DNA of 64,000 nt from the NCBI RefSeq assembly GCF_000337175.1, contig NZ_AOIJ01000079.1:12188-76187 (forward strand). Reading direction: 5' to 3'. Source of the DNA: Natrinema gari JCM 14663 (GTDB lineage Archaea; Halobacteriota; Halobacteria; Halobacteriales; Natrialbaceae). The position numbers were made by a program, and so were the translations under genes. Below, piece by piece: positions 9,129 through 17,598 of the stretch. Under the pieces are notes generated by a model that worked only from the letters and a program-made list of their open reading frames with translations, was not told where the DNA came from and did not search any database. The first letter of the stretch is position 1. Every line of letters begins with the position of its first letter.

Positions 9129-10094
9129 ATGGAGATCGGCGTGCATACCCCACCACTGGCCGACGAACCACTCGAGAGCGCGCTGCCCTATCTCGACGGA
9201 CTCGGCGTCGGGGCGATCGAACCGGGCGTCGGCGGGCATCCGGGCCAGGACCACCTCGAGCGGGCCGCATACCTCGACGACGAGAGCGAACAGGCGGAGC
9301 TCCGCAGTCTGCTCGCGGAGTACGATATGCGGATCAGCGCGCTCGCGACTCACAACAACCCCCTCCATCCCGACGAGCAGCGGGCCGAGAAAGCCGACAC
9401 CGAACTCCGCGAGGCGATCCGACTGGCCGCCCAACTCGAGGTCGGGACCGTCACCTGCTTCTCGGGACTCCCGGCCGGCGGGCCGAACGACGAGGTGCCA
9501 AACTGGATCACGGCCCCGTGGCCGCCCGAACACGCCGACGCGCTCGAGTACCAGTGGGAGCGGGCCGTCGACTACTGGGGTGAGATCGCGGCCCTGGCCG
9601 CCGATCACGAGGTCGATATCGCGATCGAGATGCATCCGAACATGCTGGTCTACGAGCCCCATGGACTGGCGCGGCTGCGCGAGGCGACCGGCGAGCGGAT
9701 CGGCGCGAACGTCGACCCCTCGCATCTCTACTGGCAGGGGATCACGATCACCGACGCGATCCGCTATCTGGGCGAGCGCGACGCGATCCACCACGTCCAC
9801 GCCAAGGATACCAAGATCTACGACGCACAGGCCCGCGAAAAGGGAGTGCTAGACACGACCGCCTACGACGACGAGCCCAACCGCTCGTGGCTCTTCCGAT
9901 CGGTCGGGTACGGCCACGACGAAATCCACTGGAAGGACATCGTCTCGACGCTCCGGCTGGTCGACTACGACGGCGCGCTGAGCATCGAACACGAGGACTC
10001 CCTGACCAGTTCGCGGGAAGGGCTCGAGAAGGCGATCGACCTCCTCGAGCGGGCGATCTTCGAGACCCAGCCCGGAGACGCCTACTGGGCGTAG
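9129..10094 (+). CDS. Sugar phosphate isomerase/epimerase (AP endonuclease 2-like TIM barrel)
   Basis: A 321-residue single TIM-barrel domain of the xylose isomerase-like family. Likely metal ligands are in the strand ends IAIEMHPNM, NVDPSHLYWQ, HHVHAKDTK and LSIEHED. Relatives include inosose isomerases, keto-sugar epimerases and tagatose epimerases, so the reaction cannot be named. It follows the dehydrogenase by 76 bp on the same strand, a pairing common in inositol and sugar catabolic clusters. The ATG was chosen because the conserved first strand (MEIGVHT) begins there. Confidence 0.88.
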   Translation: MEIGVHTPPLADEPLESALPYLDGLGVGAIEPGVGGHPGQDHLERAAYLDDESEQAELRSLLAEYDMRISALATHNNPLHPDEQRAEKADTELREAIRLAAQLEVGTVTCFSGLPAGGPNDEVPNWITAPWPPEHADALEYQWERAVDYWGEIAALAADHEVDIAIEMHPNMLVYEPHGLARLREATGERIGANVDPSHLYWQGITITDAIRYLGERDAIHHVHAKDTKIYDAQAREKGVLDTTAYDDEPNRSWLFRSVGYGHDEIHWKDIVSTLRLVDYDGALSIEHEDSLTSSREGLEKAIDLLERAIFETQPGDAYWA

Positions 10095-10114
10095 GTCGAT
10101 CTCGGCGGCGCGAC

Positions 10115-11524
10115 CTACTCCGACGCCTCGCCGCGCGCCCGTTCGAAGAGGGCGATGGCTCGGTCCCGACGCTCGGCGTGGTCGACGATCGGTCCCGGAT
10201 AGTCGGGGGCGATCCGCTCGCGCTCGGGCGGCTCGAGGTCGTGCCAGCCGTGGATTTCCTCGGCGGTCGCGTCCGCGAGTTCGGGGACGTACTCGCGGAT
10301 GTACTCGGCGTCGGGATCGTACTCGCGGCCCTGTTTCATCGGGTTGAACACCCGGAAGTACGGCTGGGCGTCGGTCCCGGTTGAGCCCGCCCACTGCCAC
10401 CCCCCGACGTCGTTTGCGGTGTCGTGGTCCGCCAGTTTCTCCCGGAACCAGGCGTACCCCGCGCGCCAGTCGGTCAAGAGGTCCTTCGTCAGGAAGGAGG
10501 CAACGAGCATCCGCACGCGGTTGTGCATCCACCCGTCCGCGCGGAGTTGGCGCATCCCCGCGTCGACGATCGGATACCCCGTCGTGCCGGCTTTCCAGGC
10601 CTCGAGCGCGTCGGGATCGTCGTGCCAGTCGATCTCGTTGTCGTAGCCGCTGAAATCCTCGGTGACCGTGTTCGGATTGAACGCGAGGACGTGGGCGTAG
10701 AACTCCCGCCAGGCGAGTTGACGCTGGAACTCGCGGACGCTCTCGCGGTCCCCGTCGCTCGCGGCTCGTTCGGCGGCCCGCTCGGTGGCGGCGTACAGTT
10801 CCCGTGGCCCGATCGTTCCCCACTTGAGGTGGGGCGAGAGTCGGGAGGTCCCGCTTTCGGCGGGATAGTCGCGCAGCGCGGCGTACTCGTAGATCGGGCC
10901 CGAACAGAAGTCGGCCACCCGCTCCCGGGCCGCCGCCGTCGTCACCGTCGGCGGCGTCGCCTCGGGGTCATCGAAGCCGACCTCGTCAAGCGACGGGATC
11001 GGGTCACCCGAGACGGCCGCGAGGTCGCTCGCCTCGGGTTCGTCGGCCGGTGGTCGCTTGTCGCGGTCGCGCCACTTCTTCCAGAAGTACGAAAAGACCG
11101 AGTAGTGGTCGCCCTGATTCGGCGTAATCGATCCCGGTTCGTGGTGGATCGCATCGTGGACCGACTCGGCCGCGATACCCTCGTCCGTGAGTGCCGTCCG
11201 GACGGCCTGATCGCGTTTCCGGGCGAGTCCGCTGTAGTCCTCGTTCCAGACGACCGTCGCGGCGTCGTGTGCCGTCGCGACCCGGGGCACGGCCGTGCTC
11301 GCCTCGCCTCGCACCACGAGCAAGTCACTCCCGTGTGCTCTGTACCACGACCGAAGGCTCTCGAGGGCCTCGAGCAGACATGCGACCCGGATCGGCGAGG
11401 CGTGTTCGAGGACGGACGGGTCGAGCACGAACAGCGGGACGACCGGCTCGTCGGTCGAGGCGGCGCGTGCGAGTCCGCGATTGTCACCCGGGCGGAGATC
11501 CCGCCGGTGCCAGTGTACGATCAT
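10115..11524 (-). CDS. phr: Deoxyribodipyrimidine photolyase (class I CPD photolyase)
   Basis: A 469-residue flavoprotein that repairs UV-induced cyclobutane pyrimidine dimers with light energy. The N-terminal antenna-binding domain begins MIVHWHRRDLRPGDN. The C-terminal FAD domain has TSRLSPHLKWGTIG, WREFYAHVL, GYPIVDAGMRQL and the Trp-rich NDVGGWQWAGSTGTDA segments conserved in DNA photolyases. Length is normal. Haloarchaea live in bright light and usually carry this gene. A cryptochrome/6-4 enzyme is less likely given the class I FAD-domain motifs. Confidence 0.93.
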   Translation of the reverse strand: MIVHWHRRDLRPGDNRGLARAASTDEPVVPLFVLDPSVLEHASPIRVACLLEALESLRSWYRAHGSDLLVVRGEASTAVPRVATAHDAATVVWNEDYSGLARKRDQAVRTALTDEGIAAESVHDAIHHEPGSITPNQGDHYSVFSYFWKKWRDRDKRPPADEPEASDLAAVSGDPIPSLDEVGFDDPEATPPTVTTAAARERVADFCSGPIYEYAALRDYPAESGTSRLSPHLKWGTIGPRELYAATERAAERAASDGDRESVREFQRQLAWREFYAHVLAFNPNTVTEDFSGYDNEIDWHDDPDALEAWKAGTTGYPIVDAGMRQLRADGWMHNRVRMLVASFLTKDLLTDWRAGYAWFREKLADHDTANDVGGWQWAGSTGTDAQPYFRVFNPMKQGREYDPDAEYIREYVPELADATAEEIHGWHDLEPPERERIAPDYPGPIVDHAERRDRAIALFERARGEASE

Positions 11525-11838
11525 ACCCGGATCTGACGGGCGGAGAACGGAAAACGTGGGGGTATCGACGCGCCACGACTGACGACTCGCTCGAGGTGTG
11601 ACCGCACCGCCATGTCGTCGATGACTCGGCCGATGCGGAAGGTGCTAGCACTCGGTGAGAGTCAGTATTTACAGAGAGTAATGAGTTCGTGAGTATATTT
11701 TCTTCGAGTATATGCGGCTCATAACAATGCCTGCGTCCGCGGAACCACGGGGCGTGGAACCCGTTCCGGTCCCGGTCGATCCGTCCGGAGACGCTGCTCG
11801 GTCGCGGTCGCGCCGGGGAACGGCCACGTCAGACAGCT
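11525..11838. other. Divergent intergenic region, phr / cetZ
   Basis: No gene is seen. The segment 11665-11715 is AT-rich, contains several gagta units and a TATA-like gagtatatg near 11700. It probably holds the cetZ promoter, leaving a leader of roughly 100 nt before the cetZ ATG, which is long for a haloarchaeon. Confidence 0.45.
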
Positions 11839-12999
11839 ATGAAACTCGCACTCATCGGCTTCGGTCAGGCAGGCGGGAAGGTCGTCGACGAGTTCCTCGC
11901 GTTCGACGACGCGATCGACGGCGGCTTCGTCGAATCGGCGATCGCGATCAACTCGGCGACGACGGACCTCAAAGGCCTCGACCGCGTCTCCGTGGAGAAC
12001 CGAGTCCTCATCGGACAGGCACGCGTGAAAGGCCACGGCGTCGGCGCTGACAACGAACTCGGCGCGGAAATCGCCGAGGCGAACATCGACGAACTACAGG
12101 GCGCGATCGATCGGATTCCGGTCCACGAAATCGATGCGTTCCTCGTCGTCGCGGGCATGGGTGGCGGCACCGGGAGCGGCGGCGCGCCGGTCCTCGCGAA
12201 ACACCTCCAGCGGGTCTACACCCAACCCGTCTACGGGCTGGGTATCCTCCCCGGCACGGACGAGGGTGGCATCTACACGCTCAACGCGGCCCGCTCGTTC
12301 CGGACGTTCGTCGACCAGGTCGACAACCTGCTGGTCTTCGACAACGACGCCTGGCGCAGCGCCGGCGAGTCCGTTGAAGGCGGCTACGACCGCATCAACC
12401 GCGAAATCGTCGAGCGGTTCGGCCTCCTCTTCGCCGCCGGCGAGGTCAGGGAGGGCGATCACGTCGCCGAGAGCGTCGTCGACTCGAGCGAGATCATCAA
12501 CACGCTCTCGAACAGCGGCGTCTCCACGGTCGGCTACGCCAGCGAGACGGTCGAGATCGACGACGGCCTCCTGTCCTCGCTGACCGACGACGACGAGTTC
12601 GACGAAGGAGCGGCGACGAACCGACTGACCAGCCTCGTCCGCAAAGCAACCCTCGGCCGCCTCACGCTCCCCTGCGACGTCGCCAGCGCCGACCGCGGCC
12701 TGGTCGTCGCGAGCGGGCCGCCGAGCTACCTCAATCGCAAGGGCGTCGAACGCGGCCGCCAGTGGCTCGAGGACGAGACCGGCAGCATGGAGATCCGCGG
12801 CGGGGATTACCCGATCACGGTTCGGGATGAGGTGGGGACGGTCGTCCTGCTGTCGGGCGTGACCGACGTGCCCCGGATCGACCAACTGCAAGAGGTCGCG
12901 ATCGAGGCGCAGGAGACGACCGCGGACGTGCAGGCGACCGCCGACGAGGACTTCGCGTCGCTGATGGACACCGGCGATGAACTCGACGCGCTGTTTTAA
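11839..12999 (+). CDS. cetZ: CetZ, tubulin/FtsZ-family cytoskeletal GTPase
   Basis: A 386-residue protein with the tubulin-superfamily GTP-binding loops: T1 GFGQAGGK (7-14) and the T4 signature GGGTGSG (108-114). The C-terminal half is the tubulin/FtsZ 2-layer sandwich followed by a short acidic tail ending DALF. CetZ proteins are haloarchaeal tubulin-like polymers; in Haloferax CetZ1 controls rod shape and motility, while cell division relies on FtsZ1/2. The absence of an FtsZ-like long N-terminal extension and the overall length favour CetZ. Which CetZ paralogue this is cannot be settled from the window. It stands alone with its own promoter. Confidence 0.93.
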   Translation: MKLALIGFGQAGGKVVDEFLAFDDAIDGGFVESAIAINSATTDLKGLDRVSVENRVLIGQARVKGHGVGADNELGAEIAEANIDELQGAIDRIPVHEIDAFLVVAGMGGGTGSGGAPVLAKHLQRVYTQPVYGLGILPGTDEGGIYTLNAARSFRTFVDQVDNLLVFDNDAWRSAGESVEGGYDRINREIVERFGLLFAAGEVREGDHVAESVVDSSEIINTLSNSGVSTVGYASETVEIDDGLLSSLTDDDEFDEGAATNRLTSLVRKATLGRLTLPCDVASADRGLVVASGPPSYLNRKGVERGRQWLEDETGSMEIRGGDYPITVRDEVGTVVLLSGVTDVPRIDQLQEVAIEAQETTADVQATADEDFASLMDTGDELDALF

Positions 13000-13094
13000 C
13001 ATCCGCGATTAGGACCGAATTACCACGCGACGGAGCGAGCGGCGGTCAGTATATCGAGACAATAACGAACGGTGATATTCTCGACGGGCCGCTC

Positions 13095-13283
13095 ATGAGG
13101 GGACAGGAGAACGGGCCCACGATACGATCGAGGCTGCGAAGAGCACTCAAGGCGGCGTTGCGCCCGAGAGGCGACGGAACAGTCATCGAGGAGTGTCGTC
13201 GGTGTGGGACGACGCTCGAGTCGACGCTCGCGCACTGTCCGGCCTGTGGCTGTCGCGATACCGCCGAGTATCGGATTCAGTGA
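13095..13283 (+). CDS. Small zinc-finger protein
   Basis: A 62-residue basic protein with two CxxC pairs (CRRCG and CPACGC, residues about 34-52), the pattern of haloarchaeal small zinc-binding micro-proteins. The N-terminal 30 residues are Arg-rich and could bind nucleic acid. No function can be given. The spacing of the cysteines makes a chance reading frame unlikely. Confidence 0.6.
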   Translation: MRGQENGPTIRSRLRRALKAALRPRGDGTVIEECRRCGTTLESTLAHCPACGCRDTAEYRIQ

Positions 13284-13376
13284 GCGGCGGTCGTCCGGTC
13301 GCCGAGCCCGAAGTCAGCGGCGTCGGTCACGGCGGGAGTCGGGAGCCGGAGTCGAATCGAGGCCCGACGGGTCTCG

Positions 13377-14078
13377 TTACGGGATCGGAAGCGCGGTCGT
13401 CTCGATGGCGTCCCGGCGGCCGTCGAGCACCGCGAATCGCTCGTCACGGCGCGCCTCGAGCCAGAAGAGGAGGCGCTCGGCCCACTCGAGTTTGCGCGCT
13501 TTCGGTGGGTCGACCGCGGGATCGTCGAAGTCCCAGCCGACGAAGACGAGTCGAGCGGCTCCGGCGTGATCGGCGAGAAACGCGGCCCGATCGCCGTCGG
13601 TAAAGCCGCCGAAGTTCCGGACCGGGCCCTGCGGTGCGGCCTGTGTCGTCGGCAGAACGTAGTCGTGGTCACAGTTCGGAACGACCGTCCGGATCGAATC
13701 GAGATTGTCGCCGTGACCGTGAACCGCGACCGGGACGCCCCGCGCGGTGAGTCGCTCGACGGTCGCCGGATTCTTGTCGAGATCCGTCACCATGCAGTCG
13801 GTGGCAATACCGTGGCTCGCGAGCGTTTCGACGGCCGTCGACGCGGCGACGACGACATCGGCCTCGCGTGCTCGCTTGAGGGCCCGGTTGGTCTCGAGGG
13901 ACGGCCCTGCTCCCGCCACGGCGACGGTCGTTTCGGGGCCGATCGGCAAGTCGGCGGGGTCGAACGACGCCTCGAGAAGGGACGCGAGGCGATCGCGCCC
14001 TCGCTCATCGCCGGCGCGATCGTAGCCGAAATCGCGGCAGATCGCCTCGTAGACTGGTTCCCAATCGTCGAACTCCAT
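13377..14078 (-). CDS. mptE: 6-hydroxymethyl-7,8-dihydropterin pyrophosphokinase (MptE, DUF115)
   Basis: A 233-residue protein of the DUF115/MptE family, the archaeal enzyme that transfers pyrophosphate to 6-hydroxymethyl-dihydropterin, replacing bacterial FolK. Supporting segments are VAVAGAGPSLE (about 48-58), DCMVTDLDKNP, VHGHGDN and FVGWDFDD. The start MEFDDWEP is conserved-looking; longer frames run through the hairpin-rich leader. Its product feeds dihydropteroate synthase, and folP lies upstream on the same strand, so the two genes form a pterin/folate unit. Confidence 0.9.
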   Translation of the reverse strand: MEFDDWEPVYEAICRDFGYDRAGDERGRDRLASLLEASFDPADLPIGPETTVAVAGAGPSLETNRALKRAREADVVVAASTAVETLASHGIATDCMVTDLDKNPATVERLTARGVPVAVHGHGDNLDSIRTVVPNCDHDYVLPTTQAAPQGPVRNFGGFTDGDRAAFLADHAGAARLVFVGWDFDDPAVDPPKARKLEWAERLLFWLEARRDERFAVLDGRRDAIETTALPIP

Positions 14079-14184
14079 GTGACCGTTTTCGACGCTCGAC
14101 CCGTTTGTGTGTTCGGTCTCGGGAGGCCGAGAGCAGGTTCCGATAGCAGCAACGATCACCGAGGCCAAAGTGACAAATAACTGC

Positions 14185-14330
14185 CAACACTCCGTAGCTG
14201 GACCCAGTTCGCACTGGGCAATGTAGCAGCGCAATAATTCCGTGTTATGGGCCGGGGGTCGCCTCCAAAGTACCCCTACCCGGGAGGCTGCCCCGGCGTC
14301 CACTCCCTCCTTTCGAAGCATACGTCATAA
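14185..14330 (-). ncRNA. Candidate structured RNA or leader element between folP and mptE
   Basis: On the minus strand two strong hairpins can be drawn in the 260-bp gap before mptE. The larger has a 7-bp stem (14251-14257 with 14291-14297), a small internal loop, and a 6-bp stem (14261-14266 with 14283-14288). The smaller is a perfect 6-bp stem (14203-14208 with 14213-14218) closed by gcga, a GNRA tetraloop. The reading frame across this stretch has no conserved protein features. It may be an mptE 5' leader with a regulatory fold, or an independent sRNA. It matches no RNA family I recognise. Confidence 0.4.
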
Positions 14331-14338
14331 GCTTTCTC

Positions 14339-15532
14339 TTAACGCAGCAGCCTTGACAGCTTCTCTCCGAGGGCCGCGATGTCGTCGCTTTTTGTGGCGA
14401 GACGACCTGAAACATCGGAAACTGCCGTCGTCGATCCCATAAGAAGGAGCGCGCCGTCGTCCGACGGCTGGACGACCGCACCGTGTTCCGCTGCGATCGC
14501 CGTCAGCCGCTCGCTCGCGTCGTCGTCGAGGCCCTCGATCTCGAGCAGTTGGGTCCCCCAGTCGTCCGCGAACGCGGGATCGATCCCGCGCTCTCTGAGC
14601 TGGGTCCGAAACGCGCGGGTCGAGTCCACGTCCAGTTGCGAGATGGAGACCCCGTCGACACTGGCGCTTGCACGCTCGGTAAACGCCTTCCCGATCAGCG
14701 CCGCGTCCCGCGTTTCGGCCACGTCGTGGGTCCGGATCACGTGTGCGCCGCGCTCGACGGCCATCGAAGTCGCCGCCAGGCTCACCGGTAACCGCTCGTC
14801 GGTCGTGCGGTCCGCGAGCTCGCCGAGGAAGTTCTTCCGATTGATCGAGACCAGCATCGGCCGGTCGAGCGCACGGAACTCGCGGAGCCGGCGGAAGACA
14901 GCGCGGTCGTCGGCGAGCGTCTGAGCCTCGCTCCACCCGCCGAACGCGGGATCGATGATCGTCTTGTCGGTCAGTCCGTTCTGTTTCAGCGCCTCGTATA
15001 CTTGCTCGACGTAGTCGGCGTCGGCCGCCCAGTCCGGGGACTTCCGTGCTGCCCAGTCGGTCTCCTCGACGGCACCCGGCCGCTCGAGGTCGGGCGGACT
15101 CGCCATCTTGGCGACGGCGGCGTCGTAGTCCGCACAGACGGTCGGCATCTCGGGATCGGCGAACCCACAGATGTCGTTGACCATATCGAACCCCTGCGAA
15201 AGGGCCTCGTCGGCCACCTCGGCGTACCGCGTCTCGATCGAGAAGATCGCGTCCCCGGACACGCTCTCGATCGTCTCGAGGGCGACGGACAGCCGCTCGA
15301 GTTCCTCCTCGGCCGAGAGCACGTCGAAGCGCTTGTTCGCCGACTCGAGGCCGATATCGACGATGTCGGCCCCCTCGTCGATCAGTTCCTCGTCGACGTA
15401 ACGGGCCGCCTGTCCGGGGTCGTCGAAGACGCTCGGATCGTACGGCGATTCCTCGCTGACGTTCAACACGCCCATGATTCGGGGCGGATACTCGTCACCG
15501 ATCCCGAGGCCGGCGGCGTCGACGCTGTCCAT
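14339..15532 (-). CDS. folP: Dihydropteroate synthase (haloarchaeal type)
   Basis: A 397-residue protein. The first 275 residues form the pterin-binding TIM barrel: MGVLNVSEESPYD (about 20-32), GADIVDIGLES, DMVNDICG, IDPAFGG, SINRKNFL and VIRTHDVAETRDA. The two substrate loops differ from bacterial NVTPDSFSDGG and GGESTRPG but keep their positions, which I believe is usual in haloarchaea. About 120 extra C-terminal residues form a separate small domain of unknown role. The enzyme joins the pterin pyrophosphate made by MptE to p-aminobenzoate. The start is the ATG at 15532; the longer upstream frame is Arg-rich and non-conserved. Confidence 0.92.
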   Translation of the reverse strand: MDSVDAAGLGIGDEYPPRIMGVLNVSEESPYDPSVFDDPGQAARYVDEELIDEGADIVDIGLESANKRFDVLSAEEELERLSVALETIESVSGDAIFSIETRYAEVADEALSQGFDMVNDICGFADPEMPTVCADYDAAVAKMASPPDLERPGAVEETDWAARKSPDWAADADYVEQVYEALKQNGLTDKTIIDPAFGGWSEAQTLADDRAVFRRLREFRALDRPMLVSINRKNFLGELADRTTDERLPVSLAATSMAVERGAHVIRTHDVAETRDAALIGKAFTERASASVDGVSISQLDVDSTRAFRTQLRERGIDPAFADDWGTQLLEIEGLDDDASERLTAIAAEHGAVVQPSDDGALLLMGSTTAVSDVSGRLATKSDDIAALGEKLSRLLR

Positions 15533-15729
15533 ACTCGGTCTGTGGAAGCGAGGCAAAAAGGCATCGTGGTTCCGGCGAATCGGGACCGCCTTCCTACGTG
15601 ACTGCCTGACGGGCGAGCGGGTGCCGAATCGATCCCGAAGACGACCGCGTCGGGCAGTGGGCCGCCGGACCGCCGGTCCTGATCCGGCGGGTCCCATCGA
15701 TCGTCACGGTCGTCTCATCGGACGGACCG

Positions 15730-16959
15730 TCACTCCCCGTCCTCGAGGACGGCCAGCCGCGAATCCCGCAGGAGGACCTTCTTGACGATCGAGGGATTCT
15801 CGAGCAGACGGTGTTTCGCGTGTGCGCCGCGGCCGCGACCCCGGCCCTCGCGTTCGGACTGGATCACGTTGAGGAAGTTCTGTTCCTGGAGGATCTCCTG
15901 GACGCGCCGTTCGGAGAGCACGTCGAAGTCGAGTCGATGTGCGACCTCCTTGTACTGATTGTAGATGATCTTCGTCGGGAACTCCTTTTCCGAACTGTTC
16001 TCGGTCAGCAAGGTCAACGAGTAGAGGATCGCCTTCGCCTGCTGGGGCGAGCCCTCGATCAGTTCGTTGAACCGGTCGGCCTCGGTCTTCTCCTTGGCGT
16101 CGCGGACGTGATCGGCGGTGACCCGCGTGTCGTTTTGCTTCTTCGCGATCCGACCCGCGTTCCGGAGGATGTCGATCGCCTTTCGCGCGTCGCCGTGTTC
16201 CTGGGCGGCCAGTGCGGCGGTCAGCGGAATCACGTCGTCGGAGAGCACCCCGTCGTGAAAGGCGTCGCGCCGTTTCTCGAGGATTTCGACGAGTTGGTTG
16301 GCGTCGTACGGCGAGAAAACGAGTTCGTCCCGCGAAAGGCTCGACTTGACGCGTTCGGAGAGGTGATCGGGGAAGTCGATCTTGTTCGAGATGCCGATGA
16401 TCCCGATACTCGAGTCCGAGATCCGGCGGTTTTCGCCGGCCCGGGAGAGTTTGCGCAGTACTTCGTCGTCCTCGAGCATGTCGATCTCGTCTAAGATGAC
16501 GATGGTCACGTCGGTACAGTGATCGATGGCCTGCCAGAGGCGCTTGTAGTAGTCGCCGGTACCGAGCCCGCGGTCGGGGACGGTGACCCCGCTCGCGTCG
16601 GGTTCGTTGACGATCTGGGCGATCGTCTTGACGATAGAGGCTTCCGTGTTCTGTTCGCCACAGTCGATGAAGGCGTACTTGACCGTGATGTCGTCGTGCT
16701 CGGCCTCGGTGATCACGCGCTGGGTGACCGACCGCGAGATGAGCGATTTACCGGTTCCGGTCTTGCCGAAAATAAACAGGTGGTTGGGTTCGCTCCCGAA
16801 GATAGCCGGGTTCAGGGCGTCCGCAACCCGTTGCATCTGCTCGTCACGACCGACGATCCGATCCGGACCGGGCAGGTGCGTGATCTCGAGCAGGCGCTCG
16901 TCGGCGAAGACCGGATCGTCGTACCGAAAGAGCGGGTCTCGATCGTCGTTGGCGGACAT
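15730..16959 (-). CDS. Orc1/Cdc6-family replication initiator
   Basis: A 409-residue AAA+ protein. Walker A is GKTGTGKS (65-72), Walker B ILDEID (155-160), sensor 1 GISNK (189-193), with an arginine-rich lid and a C-terminal winged helix (about 310-400) that binds origin recognition boxes. It opens the origin and helps load MCM. The N-terminal motif DPLFRYDDPVFADERLLEI is typical of the main haloarchaeal Orc1 group. Upstream lies an 890-bp repeat-bearing intergenic region, the classic orc1/cdc6-origin arrangement. Haloarchaea have several paralogues, so the number is not assigned. Confidence 0.95.
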   Translation of the reverse strand: MSANDDRDPLFRYDDPVFADERLLEITHLPGPDRIVGRDEQMQRVADALNPAIFGSEPNHLFIFGKTGTGKSLISRSVTQRVITEAEHDDITVKYAFIDCGEQNTEASIVKTIAQIVNEPDASGVTVPDRGLGTGDYYKRLWQAIDHCTDVTIVILDEIDMLEDDEVLRKLSRAGENRRISDSSIGIIGISNKIDFPDHLSERVKSSLSRDELVFSPYDANQLVEILEKRRDAFHDGVLSDDVIPLTAALAAQEHGDARKAIDILRNAGRIAKKQNDTRVTADHVRDAKEKTEADRFNELIEGSPQQAKAILYSLTLLTENSSEKEFPTKIIYNQYKEVAHRLDFDVLSERRVQEILQEQNFLNVIQSEREGRGRGRGAHAKHRLLENPSIVKKVLLRDSRLAVLEDGE

Positions 16960-17010
16960 TGCGATATCCGGCCCCTTCCAACTGGATTGAAATAAAGCTA
17001 TGGAGATCGA

Positions 17011-17460
17011 TCGCGGATGTAAATAACCCGTATGAGTGGTTCGAATCGGGGGATAACAGCGGTATATCGGAACTGCTGTTCCAGGGCCACCCTCGCGCTT
17101 CTAACCGAAGCGCGACGGGACCGTCGGCGGACACCCCCATCGCGGATGTAAGGCTCGCACGAACGAGTCAGTGTGAGCGCCACTCGATCCGATTCTGGGA
17201 ATCCGATCGCGTTCTTTTCATGAGGACGGAATGACAGCGAATGCACCGGAGCCGGCCCGAAAAGACCGGAAACGAGCGGGTAGCTGGGTCCAATCGGGGG
17301 ACACACCCCCCTCGCGTTTGTAACGGCAATAGTGTAGGGGTGGGAGCAGCTGATCCCGGAATACCTGGACCTGGACCCCGTCTTTGGGCCGAATTTACAT
17401 CCGCGGCGAAGGTGTGTTCTCGAACAGGGACCCCCCACGGAATTCCCGTTACAAACGCGA
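17011..17460. repeat. ORB-like repeat family in the origin region
   Basis: The exact 12-mer TCGCGGATGTAA occurs at 17011-17022 and 17140-17151. TCGCGTTTGTAA is at 17312-17323, and a weaker copy tcgcgcttctaac at 17093-17105. Inverted copies are TTACATCCGCGG (17395-17406) and TTACAAACGCGA (17449-17460). The block ggttcgaatcggggga (about 17038-17053) resembles gggtccaatcggggga (about 17286-17301), extending the similarity of two copies. This order and spacing are those of initiator binding boxes. Confidence 0.75.
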
Positions 17461-17474
17461 GGGGGGTGTGTCCC
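17298..17474. repeat. Long inverted repeat, arms 17298-17330 and 17442-17474
   Basis: Two 33-bp arms are inverted copies of each other with a single mismatch and are separated by about 110 bp. Each arm contains one ORB-like core plus a run of six C (left) or six G (right). This is the strongest repeat in the window and matches the reported design of two oppositely oriented origin boxes with G-strings. Confidence 0.9.
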
Positions 17475-17564
17475 TCTCCCACTGTGTACGATGTCGGACT
17501 TACAGTTCAAAAACACGCCCATATGCGAGGGAAAACGCGTCTCCCTCCCTTCCCTGTCACAACT

Positions 17565-17598
17565 AGTTACTAGACCAGTCCAGTTACTAGACTAGTCA
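17565..17598. repeat. Two tandem 17-bp repeats, AT-richer
   Basis: The unit agttactagaccagtcc (17565-17581) is followed directly by agttactagactagtca (17582-17598), with two mismatches. Short palindromes (actagt, ctagac/gactag) overlap it. It lies between the inverted repeat and the methyltransferase gene and could be part of an unwinding element or a regulator site. Confidence 0.7.

Noticed and set aside
17034-17055. A ggttcgaatc segment resembling a tRNA T-loop
   Set aside because: No acceptor, D or anticodon stem can be drawn around it, and the same block recurs near an ORB-like element at about 17286, so it belongs to the origin repeats.
17241-17573. Reading frame of about 110 codons inside the origin region
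   Set aside because: It runs through the long inverted repeat on both arms, has no conserved motifs and has a mirrored frame on the other strand caused by the repeat.
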